Of a stretch of 64,000 nt of DNA, positions 1 through 11,819 are shown one piece after another. Origin of the DNA: Flaveria trinervia (taxonomy: Eukaryota; Streptophyta; Magnoliopsida; Asterales; Asteraceae); assembly GCA_025506515.1 (NCBI GenBank), contig CM046454.1:38479440-38543439 (forward strand), given 5' to 3'. Each line of letters starts with the position of its first letter. Position 1 is the stretch's first letter. The notes below the pieces were generated by a model. The model was not told where the DNA came from. It did not search any database and saw only the letters and a list, made by a program, of their open reading frames with translations. Both the position numbers and the translations under genes were made by a program.

Positions 1-2538
1 CTGCTCAGAAGATTATCCACTTTGTGCTGTACATTGAGAAGCAGTATTCCCTTCCAGTCAAGTGTATTAGGAGTGATAATGGAACTGAGTTCAGAAATCA
101 TACACTTGATGACTTCTATCTCTCAAAGGGATCTCAAAGGCAGTTCAGCATTCCAAGGACTCCGGAACAAAATGGAGTAGTGGAGAGAGAAAGAACAGGA
201 CCCTCATTGAAGCTGCAAGGTCCATGCTGGCTGACTCAGGTTTGCCATTGACCTTTGGGCTGAAGCTGTCAACACAGCTTGTTATGTGCAAAATAGAGTT
301 TTAGTAAATCAGAGGTTGATGAGACTCCATATGAAGTTCTCCATCATTTGGCTCCACTGATTTCATTTTTCAAAGCATTTGGATGTCCCTGTTTATTCTC
401 AACACAAAGGATCAACTCCACAAATTTGATCCTAAGGTGGATGCAGGATACTTTGTTGGTTATTCATCTACTGCAAAGCATACAGAGTCTTCAACTGCAG
501 AACAAAGATGGTTGAAGAAACTTACATGTTAAGTTTAATGAATCTCCAAAGGACAAGATTCCACAAAGTCCTGTGGAGTTATTTGATCTGGACATACTGC
601 ATATGTTCCTTATCAAACTCCTGCTGTTGCTCCTGTCAACAGTTCACCACCTGGTGGTATTGCTGATGATGATGATGATTGCAGTACTCACCTCTTCAGG
701 TTTAGTGATCAACTGCCTGATCAACTAGACCTGATGTTCCTGTAGCGCCAGTAGCACCATCCACAACAAATGCTGATGAGATTTCTTCGAATTCAACTTC
801 CTTTGAATTACCATCCACTGATTGGTTTCAAGGAATGATTCACCATCACCATCTGTTGCTGCTGAACCGGCTACAAACACTTGCACAGATCTCATTGTGT
901 ATCAAGATCTGAAGAATCACCCATGTCTCAAATCATTGGTGATATCACTGCTGGGGTATCAACAAGAAGTCAATTGTCAAATTCTGCTTCTATGCTCTCT
1001 TCATCAGTCAGCAAGAGCCAAAGAATTATCACATTGCTTTAAAGGACAATGGATGGGTTGATGCCATGCAGCTTGAGCTTCTTCAGTTCAAGAAACAGCA
1101 AGTGTGGGAACTGGTTCCTCTACCTCCAGGTAAGTGTGCAATAGGCACTAAATGGGTGTTTAGGAACAAAACTGATGAAAATGGGCTTATTGTTAAGAAC
1201 AAGGCCAGACTGGTTGTCAGGGGTTTGCACAAGAAGAAGGTATTGATTATGATGAAATTGCCCCTGTAGCCAGACTGGAAGCAATTCGATTGTTTTTAGC
1301 TTATGTGCTTATCAAAAACTAAAGTCTTTCAAATGGATGTCAAAGTGCATTTTTGTATGGAAAAGTTAAAGAAGAGGTTTATGTATGTCAACCTCCAGGC
1401 TTTGAGGACAACAAACATCCTAATTGGTGTATAAGCTTGATAAAGCTCTTTATGGGTTAAACAAGCTCCCAGAGCGCATGGTATGAGATTATCAACTTTC
1501 TTCTGGAAAACAATTTCACTAGAGGCTCCATAGACAAGACTTTATTTATTAAGAAAGCTGGGCAGCATAATCTACTTGTTCAAATTTATGAGAGATATCA
1601 TTTTTGCATCCTCTGATCCAAAGTTGTGTGATGCCTTTACAAAGTTGATGCAACAGAAGTTTGAAATGAGTGCCATGGGAGAATTACAGTTCTTTCTGGG
1701 GTTGCAAATCAAACAAAAGGCTGATGGAATTTTATTCATCAATCCAAATATACAAAAGATCTTTTGCAAAAGTTTGATTTACAAAACTGTAAGCCCTGTT
1801 CTACTCCCATGAGCAGCACCACACAACTGGATTCAGATCAGAAAGGTAAAGTGGTTGATGAAACACTTTACAGATGTATGATTGGGTCCTTGATGTATTT
1901 AACAGCTTCTAGACCAGATATTATGTTTGCTACATGTGTTTGTGCTAGATTTCAGGCTGCACCTAAAGAGTCTCATCTGATTGCAGTCAAGAGGATCTTT
2001 AGATATCTGCAAGGCACTCCATCTCTAGGTTTATGGTATTCTACCAACATTCTGGTAAATTAGTTGCTTTTCTGACAGTGACTATGCAGGGTGTAAGTTG
2101 ACCAGGAAATCAACTTCTGGTGGATGCCAATTCCTAGGCAACTGCTTAATTTCTTGGCAGAGCAAGAAACAGACCTCGGTTGCTACATCCACTGCGGAAG
2201 CAGAGTACATTGCTGCTGCAAGCTGTACATCTCAGGTACTCTGGCTTCAAAACCAACTTTTGGATTATGGCATTACAGAGACTAAGACTCCATTGTTAAT
2301 GGATAGTGCTTCAGCTTTTGCATTGTCAAAAAATCCAGTCCAGCACTCTAGGACCAAACATATAGAGATCAGACATCATTTTATAAGAGATTGTTTTGAA
2401 AAAGGTCTGATTGATCCTAAGTTTGTGCCCAGTGCTGATGAGCTTGCAGACATCTTACTAAGCCTTTGGATAGTTCACTTTCCAAAACCTGGTGTTAAGG
2501 CTTGGTATGCTGCAGCTAGAATAGGTGACAACTACTGA
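1..2538 (+). pseudogene. pol: pol fragment of C': integrase end, reverse transcriptase, RNase H
   Basis: Copia pol running 5'-3' in several frames. Bases 24-200 hold the second catalytic Asp context (IRSDNGTEF) and the catalytic Glu context (PEQNGVVER) of the DDE integrase. RT follows at about 1060-1830 (FKKQQVW, GTKWVFRNK, NKARLVV; later GELQFFLGLQ). RNase H occupies about 1860-2460 (MIGSLMYLTASRPDIMF, STSGGCQF, TAEAEYIAA, ADELADIL). The RT active site YVDD, intact in the other copy, is destroyed here: two bases are missing at about 1590, giving YERY in the shifted frame. At least eight frame changes break the ORF. As read it cannot make a working polymerase, although some one-base indels may be sequence errors. 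Confidence 0.92.
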
Positions 2539-3202
2539 TGATCTCAGTAATCATATGATGATCATGAGTGCCTGTCACATATAAGTACTGATGAGCTCTT
2601 TTAACCTTAGTAGTTTTTATAACTACTGATAGCTAAAGTTCTCACAAGTATGAAGTAGTACTTCATCTGCTCTAAACTACTGAAGTAGTTACAAATACTG
2701 ATGCAGTCATAACTACTGAAATCAGTAAAACAGATAAGTACTGACGTCCTATGAAACAACTGAAATCAGCCATAAAGACTGATGAATGTGTTGAGGACAG
2801 TTTGAAACAGCTGAAAAGCTAAGAATTGACGAAAACAGCTGGAGAGAACTTTCTCCTCAGTCGTTTGTACCACTGCTGTTTCATTTTAAACAACTGAAGC
2901 AAAACCACGTCTTCAGTTTTTATAACTACTGATGACTAATACAAGTCTTCAGTTGTTTACAACAGCTGATGACAAAACCACTGTCTTCAGTAGTTTCAAA
3001 CTACTGATGACAAACACCATGTCCTCAGTTGTTTCAATCACCTGAAGTCAAAACCACGGTCTTCAGTAGTTTTCTAAACTACTGATGCCTAACACCACGA
3101 CTTCAGCTGTTTCAACGTCTGAAAGGATAATACATGTCAACGGTCGGTTAAAACAACTGATGACTAACACCACATCCTTCAGTCGTTTCCTCACCCGTAC
3201 CC
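2539..3202 (+). promoter_or_regulatory. pol-ORF3 spacer: tandem inverted-repeat array of family C
   Basis: No ORF is supported here. The stretch is filled with half-sites TCAGTNGTT and their complements AACNACTGA, mostly paired as short inverted repeats with 3-8 bases between the arms. From about 2910 the pairs recur roughly every 40 bases, separated by linkers such as ACAAACACCATGTC. The same half-sites crowd the family's LTR upstream of its TATA box. The array ends just before the TATAAATA at 3203. I interpret it as an enhancer or operator array for ORF3; a structured RNA role is the alternative. Confidence 0.6.
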
Positions 3203-3210
3203 TATAAATA
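3203..3210 (+). promoter_or_regulatory. TATAAATA box upstream of ORF3 (C')
   Basis: A perfect plant TATA box lies 59 bases before the ORF3 ATG at 3269. It is followed by a pyrimidine-rich leader of the kind found in plant 5' UTRs, and the start context is CCATGG. The same arrangement is kept in the other copy at 30091. Confidence 0.6.
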
Positions 3211-3268
3211 CCCTTAACGGAGCTCCATGCATCACTTCTTCAAACCTAACGTTCCTCTCCAAATTTCC

Positions 3269-6200
3269 ATGGCGTCTATGCAATTAAACCGCGACACAAC
3301 TGTGTTGCCTACCTCACGAAATCGCGACTCTGGACTAAGTTCGATGCTGCTATCGATCTTATGGCTCAGTCCCAATAACAAGGCATTCCTTCTGAACCCT
3401 GTTTTACATGCCGAATCCTTGAACCAATTTTGGATGAACATTACGGTTACAACTGAGGAGAGCAACACACCATCCCTCCGGTGTAGTCAACAACAAAGAA
3501 GTAGTGATTACTCCTGCAACAATCGAAAAATTCTTCACCTGAGTGATGCTACCTTCCTGCTGGATATCCGAAGGGCACCATAGATCTATCATTTGCTCAG
3601 CATGGATATCAAGTGATCTCAGTGCCACAACCATCATGAAGAAACACTTAATGACGCTGAGCGCCTGATCTTTCACATGGTCAATGTATGTTTGGCCCTA
3701 AGACATCGTCTGGGATCAAATGTCCCAAATGGCAGCAGGTATTGTATTCTATCCTTGAGCAACAACCACTGAACTTTTCCGAATAATATTTTCAGAGCTC
3801 AAAGATATGGCTCAAAAATTAACTGCAACCGTTGGATACTCTATCCACGGTTCATCATGGCCATTATAATAGACCAGCTTAATGCTGAGGGACTTGTTGG
3901 CTTGGGAGTCCCTGCTACGGCTGTTTTGCCCGAAGTATACTCCCGGCAAACTCCGACCGGACACTTAAACTGGCTGCCAAGCTGCGAAACCCACGCAGCT
4001 GGAACCCACAGCCACCACCTCCAAATCCAATGTCCCACCAAACCCACCAAAAAGAACCCAAAAAGGCTACTCAGGGAATTGAGTCCCCTGAGGATGCTCC
4101 TGCACAACAAACGCAGGATATATCCACTAGTCCAAACCCCCTAGTGGATACCATGACTCCTCCAGCTACAGCCGCTCAGGCTTCCTCTCAACAGGAGCTT
4201 GCAGCAACCCAAGGGGCACCTACTTATCTGGGATCTTCCTCACTTGAGGAGATTGCCATGAAGAGCACCATCCACCCAGGTGCACACTGCTTCTACCCCT
4301 GTACCCAAACAACCGCCCCTCACAGCCCCCTTTAATAGTTGCTCAAGTGCTGACTCAATTGCACTCCTCACCCCTCCCCAGAAACCACTCTTACTGGGAA
4401 TGCCTCTACAATTGAGGGGGAGGAACACAGTGCATCTGAGAACCCACAGCACAGGGTTTCCCAATTCTATCTCCTGGTGTGAGAGAAGGAGATTAGAATA
4501 TCTAGTGAGGCTGCCACCTCCTCTGACTCAGCACATGACCAGAGTGAGGCTGGTAACATTGCTAAGACCTCCCTAGAGGCAACAGCTGATGATGGACATT
4601 GTCCTGAGGCTGGAAGTCCCCAGTACCAAGCACAAGGGGCACATGCACCAACTGGTCTACACCCAGTGCATGTAAATCCTGCTCTAAGCAGGAGGTCAGG
4701 TGATTCAGCATCAATGATGATGACCTGAGCTTCTTCTTCGATGTCGTTGCTCAAAATACCATTCTAGAGGATGAGGTTAGCAGACTCAAAGAGCTGCTGG
4801 CCAAGATGTCTCAGGATGCAAGTCCATCTGCCACCATCATACACCCACAGATGGCACCTTCCCTTGAAGGTTTCCCAAACACTGAGCCACCCAAAATCAA
4901 ACCACCCGCCTCTGCTTCAGCCCTACTTCTCAGGAACAGAACCCTCCTGAGCAAATAGGTGCTATATACAAAATTCCCTCCCTCTCATCACCCCCATAAT
5001 CACTGATATAGTGATCAAAGCCCTTGATGAGAGGCTCTCCTCCACATTACAGCCACTGTTGATGCTGCTGTCCACAAGACTCTTTCTGCGGTACCAACCC
5101 TCTCCTCCAATGCAACACAAAAGAGGGTACTAGCGAGGTAGAAAGAAAAGAAAGAAAGACTCGATACTTCGAACGCTAAGAAAAGCAACCTCTGCTCACG
5201 TACAGAGAAAGAGAAGTGCTGATGATCAAATGCTGAAGAAATCCTTGGAGGAGCTGGTCAAAGAAGCTGACACCCAACACAGCCGCTCCATGGATAAAAT
5301 AATTGACCAACTATTCAGGCAGGGGTTTGACACAGCCACACTGGATAGTGAGATCAGACGGTTAGAGGTACAAGAGATACAAACCCGATGGGCAGGGTAC
5401 GATGCTCTTGAGAAAAGAGAGGTGGAAATAATGATCCGCTTCATTGCAAAATACTTGGGAAGATCATTAATGGAGATCCGCGCATGGTCCAGGGACGCAT
5501 TCTGGCTATAGCCACCAGAATCTGTCTGTCTGAGCAATTCAACAAAGGGATCATTGTGGAAGCCCTTGATGAGGCTGGGGCTGGCAAAAGGTTAGAGATG
5601 GCTAAACTTACAAAAGCAAAATTAACTACAAGGATGCTAGATCAACCTTCCCTTCCACTCACTCAAACAGATCCTATCCTCAAATCTCAACCAACCTCTA
5701 AGCCAATCCAAACATCCTCTCTCTTCAAAACCAATCCCTTCACCAACCCAACCATCATCCAGTGATGCACCCCGTAGAGGGAGAAGGGTGCTGAGGATGG
5801 GAAGAAGAAGAAGAAGAAGAGGATGAAGATGATAGTGCCACTCTATGCTGTCTGAAGCTACCAAAGCCCCAGAGTCAATCCATGATCACACCCGACTCTC
5901 AAAGGGAAATGGTCAGAGTCAGAGTAAAGATAGAAGAGAAGAACAGCAGAAACAGCACGATGAGCAACTGTTGAAGATGGTTGACAAGGAATTTCCTCAG
6001 TCATCATCTATTCAAGCCATGAAAGGGCATGCTCAAAGGCTGTACACTCTCAGACACACCTTTCAGTATCAGAGGAGAGAGTGAGAGTATGGCCAGACCC
6101 CAGGGTGAGTTCTAGAATCCATAAAAGAACTATCCCACACACGATACAACGGCCAAGTACGAAAAAACAATAGAATCTACCATCATGTTGGCCGTTGTAG

Positions 6201-6713
6201 TCTCACCTTGGGAAATCATTGATGAATTCAAGAAAGCTCACCAAGCAAAGAAGACACCTCAAGCCTTACTAGAAAACAAGATGATTAAAAAGGGGTTGTT
6301 ATACAAAAAGCTTGAAGACATCCAAAAATGAGCTCCAGTTACTCCTTGAAGGCAACCATCCGGATGAATTGTATACAGGGAGGTAACTACGGTGGAGCTG
6401 AAAAATGGCAGGACCATGAAGTACTTATCAGAGTACTATGGTCCAGAGTTCTTCTTCGAAGGAGGAGCTGAAGAACTCTCTCAAGAGGAACAAATTGTTC
6501 TCCTTGAGGGCCTATGTCGTGAGTCATACAGACTCATTATGGGAAGTGAATCTCATGAATGGGATAACAACTCTGGTGTCCAGTTCCCCAAAACAGAGTT
6601 CCCATTCATACTCTGCCAAACAAATATTTGAGGTTTCTTCCAGGCGGAGCGTACATGGGTCATCTTCTCTACTGATCAAGAAGGAAAAAGACCAACATTT
6701 TTGCCATCAATAA
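3269..6713 (+). pseudogene. ORF3 ('env-like' extra ORF) of C', frameshifted
   Basis: Extra ORF between RNase H and 3' LTR, as in Sireviruses. I chose the ATG at 3269 (MASMQ) because it follows the TATA box and leader and is shared with the other copy. Traces of the N-terminal domain are visible (NKAFLLNPVLHAESLNQFWM at about 3370-3440), then the conserved block ending YPRF at about 3840-3870. Next come a long Pro/Ser/Thr/Gln-rich region (about 4000-5000), a charged, probably helical region (5230-5560), another low-complexity stretch, and a C-terminal domain (6392-6713, MKYLSEYYGPEFFFEGGAEE). No transmembrane segment or signal peptide is evident, so 'envelope' is only positional. The function is unknown. 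More than ten frame changes interrupt it. Confidence 0.75.
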
Positions 6714-6753
6714 GTGGGAATATAAATAAGTTAGAGGTTTTGGCTGCATTGGT

Positions 6754-6763
6754 TCAGGGGGAG
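6754..6763 (+). other. Polypurine tract of C'
   Basis: CAGGGGGAG lies two to three bases before the TG of the 3' LTR. This is the position and sequence expected of the plus-strand primer, and it is identical to the tract of the other family C copy. Confidence 0.85.
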
Positions 6764-6765
6764 TT

Positions 6766-7647
6766 TGTTGGACCAAAAGAACCATGAGCCAAGATCAGAA
6801 AATCTCTAAGTCCCACACGGTATCACAACACTGCTGAAAGCCTCATCAGTAGTTTGACAAGTACTGAGACTTCAACAGCTGAGATCAAGTGCTGAAGACC
6901 TTAACAGCTGAAGAACCAAGGCTGAAGTACAACAGCTGAAGAACACAAGTGCTGAAGCTGAAAGACCAAAGTACTGAAGAACAACAGCTGAAGAGTTCAC
7001 AAGTGCTGAAGATCAACAACTGATGTACAAAGTCTGAAGACAAAGACTGAAGACAATCAGCTGATGATATCTACTGAAGTCATCAGCTGATGAAACGCTG
7101 AAGGTCAAAGTCTGAAGATCAAGTACTGAAGCCTCAGTAGTTTGTCACAACTGCTGAAGAGTACTTCTTCAGTAGTTGTGATATCAGTAGTTTTATGTTT
7201 TATGTTTCAGTAGTTTTGTAAAACGACTGAAGAGCTTTTCTTCAGTCGTTGTAGTTTCAGTAGTTTTATATTTTGTACTTAACTTGCTGATATGTTCTCA
7301 GTAGTGTGAAACATTTCAGTAGTTTGTTAAGATTTAGTTATTTCTGTATTGGATCTGCCAGTTGTCACTTTCCGTGATACAGCAGTGACTGTTGCACTCT
7401 ATATAAGGAGTGACAAACCATTGTAATCATGAGCGAATGAGCAATTGAATGGAATGATTGATTGATTAGTTTAGAAATATTCTACATCTATAAACATTCC
7501 TAGAAATCAGAATTCATATTCTCTCCCATAACTGTATGCGATCTTAATGCTCACAATATTGTTAGCTTGCTACAATTTGTCTAATTCGTGTTCGTATTCC
7601 GCTGCTTTACATTCTGATACATCAACTTGTGATCACTGATCATGTCA
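6766..7647 (+). repeat. 3' LTR of C' (882 bp)
   Basis: Begins TGTTGGACC and ends CTGATCATGTCA; it aligns end to end with the LTR pair of element C. The U3 part (to about 7330) is packed with CTGAAG, CAGTAGTT and AACTGATG motifs. TATATAA at 7400-7406 is the core promoter box, downstream of the motif array. More substitutions separate it from C's LTRs than separate those two from each other, so it is a separate, older insertion. Confidence 0.93.
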
Positions 7648-9248
7648 GGTCATTACGTATGAAAAGTGCCTTAGAAAGAATTCGTGAAAGTCACGCGCCT
7701 AATAGTAGCTCATGCGCCCAAAATTTGCATAGAAATCTGTTAAGTTCAGCCCATGGCGATAGAGAAATGTAGTCGGATGCAGTGTAGGGCCATGCGCCAT
7801 AGGCCCATGCGCCCCAATAGTGCCCATGCGCCCAAGGGCCCATGCGGCCTAAGTGTTCATGCGTCTGAATAGTTCCATGCGCCTAGATTGGGATGGAATT
7901 TACTAAGTGTTCAGACGTCAAGTGTTCCCATACGACTGAAAAGTACCCATGCGCCTAAAGTGGCCCTGGCCCTAAGTGTTCCCCCATGCGCTTGAACAGT
8001 ACCGAGGGCTGAAAGTGGCCCATGCGCCTAAAAGTGACCAGAGCCTAAGTGTTCCCCAGCGCTGAATAGTGTCATGCGGCTGCATAATGCCCATGGCGCC
8101 TAGGACTTAGAATATTTTTCTAATTTTGGGGGAAAATGTGTAAAGTAGGCTTTGACTTGGGGAAATTCCGGGGGACTATAAGTTGACTTTGGGGTCCATA
8201 GATAGTATGATGGCATGTTAGGGATGATGATGATGATGATAATGTTGCATGAAGCTCAATGATGTATGTTATGTAGTATGAGTCTTCTTGATGATGTATG
8301 AATGTATGTATGTTATTGATGATGAATGTCTATTTCCATGGATTCACGTGTATGTTATGAAGAACCGAAAGTATTATGTAAGTAAAGTGAAAGATAATAA
8401 AAGAGGAACATGATGAATGAATGCATGCACTTAACGAGATGAATGAAGTAAAAGTCTTGCAAGCAAATGTATGGAGGTTCACACCCAATGAAGGGTGTTA
8501 GCTCAACTGTGTGCGGGTTAGCTACCCCAGAAGGATGCACACTGGGGTCCATCCTTGAGATGACCATATGTATGGGATCCTTGCCGCTTGCCCCAGGTAT
8601 TGGAGTCAGCTTCGTGCACAATGTTTGGGTCTATGAAAAAAGCCATCAGGCCCAGACCAGCTTCGGCACAAGTTAGGGGGTATAGCTGGCATTGATCCGG
8701 GATGAAACAAAAAGATGAACGGTGAATGTACTTGCCTCAGGTACCGGAGTCAGCTTTGTGCACAATGTTCGGGGTCTATGATAGACCTCAGGCCCAGTAA
8801 CCAGCTTCGTGCACAATGTTCGGGGTATTGTATATGTCACAAGATGTAATGAAGGAACAAAGGTTAACGAACGTAATGAAAGATATTAATGATATATCTG
8901 TATGTACGTATGATATATGACCACGAACGTATGAAACGTATAGTATGGACTCCGAAAGGAATTCAATAGCGATTTATGTACGTTTTATTATAAAACTAGA
9001 ACTCACTCAGTGACGCTGACTTTGATACGTTTTTAGTTGTCAGGTAAACGTTGCTGAGGATGGCACGAGGCGGCTACTCAGCTCTTTTGGATGGCATCTA
9101 TTTATTTAAGGCTTTTGTGGTGTAATACAACAATGTAATTTGTAACCAACAAACGATGTGTTGGAGCATATATAGTCATATATAGTGTGTTCGTCGCTTG
9201 TCAAATAGTCTAGGCTTAATGTTATACACCTTATATGTTGTAAACACA
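7648..9248 (+). repeat. Gypsy-like LTR remnant with internal short repeats
   Basis: No credible ORF. Three blocks are visible. 7690-8100 is a degenerate repeat of CATGCGCC-type units. 8200-8460 is ATGATG/ATGTATG-rich. 8590-8830 repeats CAGCTTCGTGCACAATGTTC three times, with a fourth degraded copy. From 9000 the sequence (TGTCAGGTAA, then GAGGATGGCACGAGGCGG, then a T-rich tail) looks like the R-U5 end of a plant chromovirus (Tekay/Del-like) LTR in plus orientation. Family assignment rests on resemblance only; no gypsy coding domain is in the window. Confidence 0.45.
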
Positions 9249-9788
9249 TGAAACTGGTCATTCGCAGGAGCATATGCGAATGAGGCTCAGTCGTACGACC
9301 GAGCCATGCTAATGGACCAGCGTGCGACTAAGAGATGCGATTGGGACATTCGTAAGACTGAACCATAAGTATGGTCCAGTCGTAAGACTGAACCATAAGT
9401 ATGGTCCAGTCGTACGATTGAACCATACGCATGGTCCAGTCGTACGATTGAACCATACGTATGGTCCAATCGCACGAATGGCCCCAGTTGCATCTAATAT
9501 GGGCCGAGGTCTATATATACCAGGTTCAATGTGTTGAGGGAGACAAGGATTGAGAGGAAGTCTGCCCGGAGCCTAGGGCTGCCGGATGAGAGGGGAGATC
9601 ATGCTCGATCTTCCCCTTGCCAAGAGTCTTGATTCTTATGTTGTAACGAGCTTGTAATCGTTAGGTTTTTATCAATGAAACCAGCATTTGATAGTTCGTG
9701 TTATTGATTTGACTTTTGGTTTTGGTTGTTCATCCTTCCGTCAAGAACATGCTCGGATGTTTATCGATCTCGAAAAACCGACTTTACA
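9249..9788 (+). repeat. 5' LTR of element E (start approximate)
   Basis: Ends GACTTTACA two bases before a perfect PBS, so the 3' boundary is firm. The 5' boundary is uncertain (a TG at 9249 or slightly upstream). U3 holds a palindromic tandem array (9283-9481), then TATATATA at 9512-9519. The last 240 bases (9547-9788) match the reverse complement of 36975-37213, the LTR fragment next to element A's PBS. Confidence 0.75.
9371..9481 (+). promoter_or_regulatory. Phased 30-bp tandem array of two alternating palindromes in E's U3
   Basis: Four units start at 9371, 9401, 9431 and 9461, with a partial unit at 9341. Each unit carries a CCAGTCGTACGATTG-type near-palindrome and, 15 bases on, ACCATACGTATGGT, which is perfectly self-complementary in the best copy. 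The array ends about 30 bases before the TATA box, a typical place for proximal promoter elements. Confidence 0.7.
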
Positions 9789-9790
9789 AT

Positions 9791-9802
9791 TGGTATCAGA
9801 GC
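9791..9802 (+). other. Primer-binding site of E (initiator tRNA-Met)
   Basis: TGGTATCAGAGC, two bases after the LTR end. This is the standard plant copia minus-strand primer site. Confidence 0.93.
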
Positions 9803-11022
9803 CAGTTACTGCTGGAATGATCTAACAATCATTCTAGCAACCCGAGCTCTTGATTTCTGGATTGAATTTCAGATCTTGACGTTAAACCCACTTCGTGTTC
9901 TTCATGTTTTGCTCAGATCTTGTTACGTGTGTTGCTTCTATGTTGAAATCGAATTCGAAACCACGTTCCTATCACCCTTTCGAATCTGATGATGTCTACT
10001 TTGTTTCGATTCATGTTGAATTCGTCAGATTAGGGTTTTGTGCAGCCCTGGCGGCTGCAGATCTGAAAATCTACGTGCAGACCCGTTCATGCGAATGGGC
10101 CATGCAAATGGACCATTCGTATGACTGGGCCATGCGAATGAGCCATTCGTACGACTGGACCAGTCGTACGTTCAGTCGTGCGACTGGACTAGTCGTATGC
10201 TCAATCGCACGAATGAGCCATCCGTATTGACTCATCCGCATTTGTTCCGGACCAAAAAAAAAGAGTCTAGAACAGCTTCTTGCACAGCTTTGAAGATGAG
10301 CAAAGCCTATTCACCCAAAGGTTCGTTTGTCAAATAAGTTCGATGTGTACCCCATTATTCGTCGGATTTCCAGAATAGGTGAAAGTAATTGGAACACGAA
10401 AGAGAGAAGAGAAGATGTCAGCAGTTGGTGCTGATTTTGTGGGGTAGTCAGGAGCATCTGACTACTTATGGGCCAATCAAGTTATATTTATCCGCATAGA
10501 AAGGATTCTGCTTCTTAGGGGGAATCCTTGTATATAGAAAGTAAAGACGCAATCAGAAAGTGATGATGTGAACCGGTTTCCGATTATAAATCTTCGTGCA
10601 TGCTGATTTGGTTGATATTGTCAGCTGACCTTCAACCTTTTGCCCAATACACCGTGTCAATACGCAAGGAGAGCACAATGTCTATATATTGGGATATGCT
10701 GAATGTGAGGGGGAATTTCTGCAGGTGGTGATGTTAATCAAGTTAGCCTGTGTGAAGATTGAAGCAATGGAAAATTGTTCGTGTCATTATCTGGAAAAAT
10801 CAGTCATATAGGGAATCTTGCTGCTATGATAGTGTTCTACAAAGTAAACGAAAGCTATTGTGCCTAAATTCATTTTCAGGGATATGGTAGTAACCTGACG
10901 GATCGGCAACGTTGGCTAATATGGTTGTCGTTTTATTCTATTGGCAACTAGAGCAAAGATTGACTGAAGATTGTAAGAGGTATTATCTACTATTCGCAAG
11001 CAACGTACAAGGGGGAATTAAT
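9803..11022. mobile_element. Internal region of element E: non-autonomous, no gag-pol
   Basis: 1.2 kb between the PBS and a polypurine tract with no recognisable gag, protease, RT or ORF3. It contains a leader, a cluster of TCANTCGNNCGANTGA palindromes (10088-10250), an A-run, then non-coding sequence with three purine tracts of the form AGGGGGAAT (about 10514, 10707 and 11009-11020). Repeated polypurine tracts near the 3' end are a Sirevirus feature. After the last tract comes TGTTAGG, but that LTR belongs, in reverse, to element A. E is therefore an internally deleted derivative whose own 3' LTR is missing or replaced. Confidence 0.6.
11009..11020 (+). other. Polypurine tract of E
   Basis: AAGGGGGAATTA, immediately followed after two bases by TGTT. 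This is the right layout for the 3' LTR junction of a plus-strand element. Confidence 0.6.
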
Positions 11023-11794
11023 TGTTAGGACCTGGTATTTGAATGAAATACCTAGTGATTAGCGTGTAAACCAGATCAAATAGTGCGGAATCCTATTTGA
11101 TTGGCGATCCAATCAGTGAGAACACACGAAGAATCAATAAAGAATTGAAACTAACGTTAGAAATCGATTGGGAATCGATCTAATGTGTTCTATGAACTTG
11201 GAGAACGAATTGGGAGGCTTCTGGACTATTAGTATGATTCAGTCGTGCGATTGGGTTGTATTTATAGGCTAGGGTACGTCTGGAGTCGTAATAGAATGAA
11301 TTCTCTCGTTTTTCCACGAATTGGGTTGTATTTATAGGTTAGTATTTTTCATTCGTGCGACTGAACTATTAGTATGATTTAGTCGTGCGATTGAACCATT
11401 TTGTTGATCCATCCGCACGACTGAGTGTTCAGTCGTGCGACTGAGCCAATCTTATGTGTCAATCATACGACTGATCCAGTCTTCTGGTTCAGTCGTGCGA
11501 CTGAGTCAATCGTATGAAGTTATTCATGCGTGTGGTTCATTCGCATGGGCCATTCGTATGAGAACTTCATTATGTTAAGTTTGAATGTATTAATTAATAA
11601 ACATTATGTGTAACCATTCAAACAATCACTAACCTAATTAACCAATTCAATATCGACTCATTAATGAAATATTAGACATTACAAATCACAAACAATCAAT
11701 ATCATTTCATTAATCATATCAAATTACATCCGAATCAGATAAACAAGATCTATTACATTTCATATCATGATCTAGGGACATACATGTATCAACA
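11023..11794 (-). repeat. 3' LTR of element A (772 bp)
   Basis: On the plus strand it runs TGTTAGGACC to ATGTATCAACA, so the minus-strand LTR is TGTTGAT to CCTAACA. It follows A's polypurine tract directly. It is related to the LTR of element B at 61358-62095. A palindromic array occupies 11340-11560, upstream in the minus sense of TATAAATA boxes at 11336-11329 and 11266-11259; the second box lies in a 70-bp duplicated segment. Confidence 0.88.
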
Positions 11795-11796
11795 AA

Positions 11797-11807
11797 CTCC
11801 CCCTTGG
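11797..11807 (-). other. Polypurine tract of A
   Basis: Minus-strand CCAAGGGGGAG, two bases before the LTR, directly after the end of ORF3. Confidence 0.85.
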
Positions 11808-11819
11808 ACCTAGATCTCT

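Larger units (their letters stand above)
1..7647 (+). mobile_element. Sirevirus-type copia retrotransposon C', 5'-truncated by the window edge
   Basis: The first 7.6 kb are the 3' part of a Ty1/copia element in the Sirevirus layout: end of integrase, RT, RNase H, a repeat-rich spacer, a third ORF, polypurine tract and 3' LTR. It aligns throughout with the complete element at 22157-34562 (base 1 corresponds to about 26880), in the same orientation, with substitutions and many one-base indels. It has no gag, 5' LTR or PBS inside the window, so its target duplication cannot be tested; the base run after its LTR is GGTCA. It is an independent copy of family C rather than a piece of the other one, because it ends in its own LTR inside unrelated sequence. 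Confidence 0.93.

Noticed and set aside
9283..9481. CRISPR-like spaced repeats
   Set aside because: Units are adjoining and palindromic with no unique spacers, and the context is a plant LTR with TATA box and PBS.
9895..10230. 111-codon plus-strand ORF after E's PBS as a gag remnant
   Set aside because: No gag motif, and the second half is the palindrome array read as codons.
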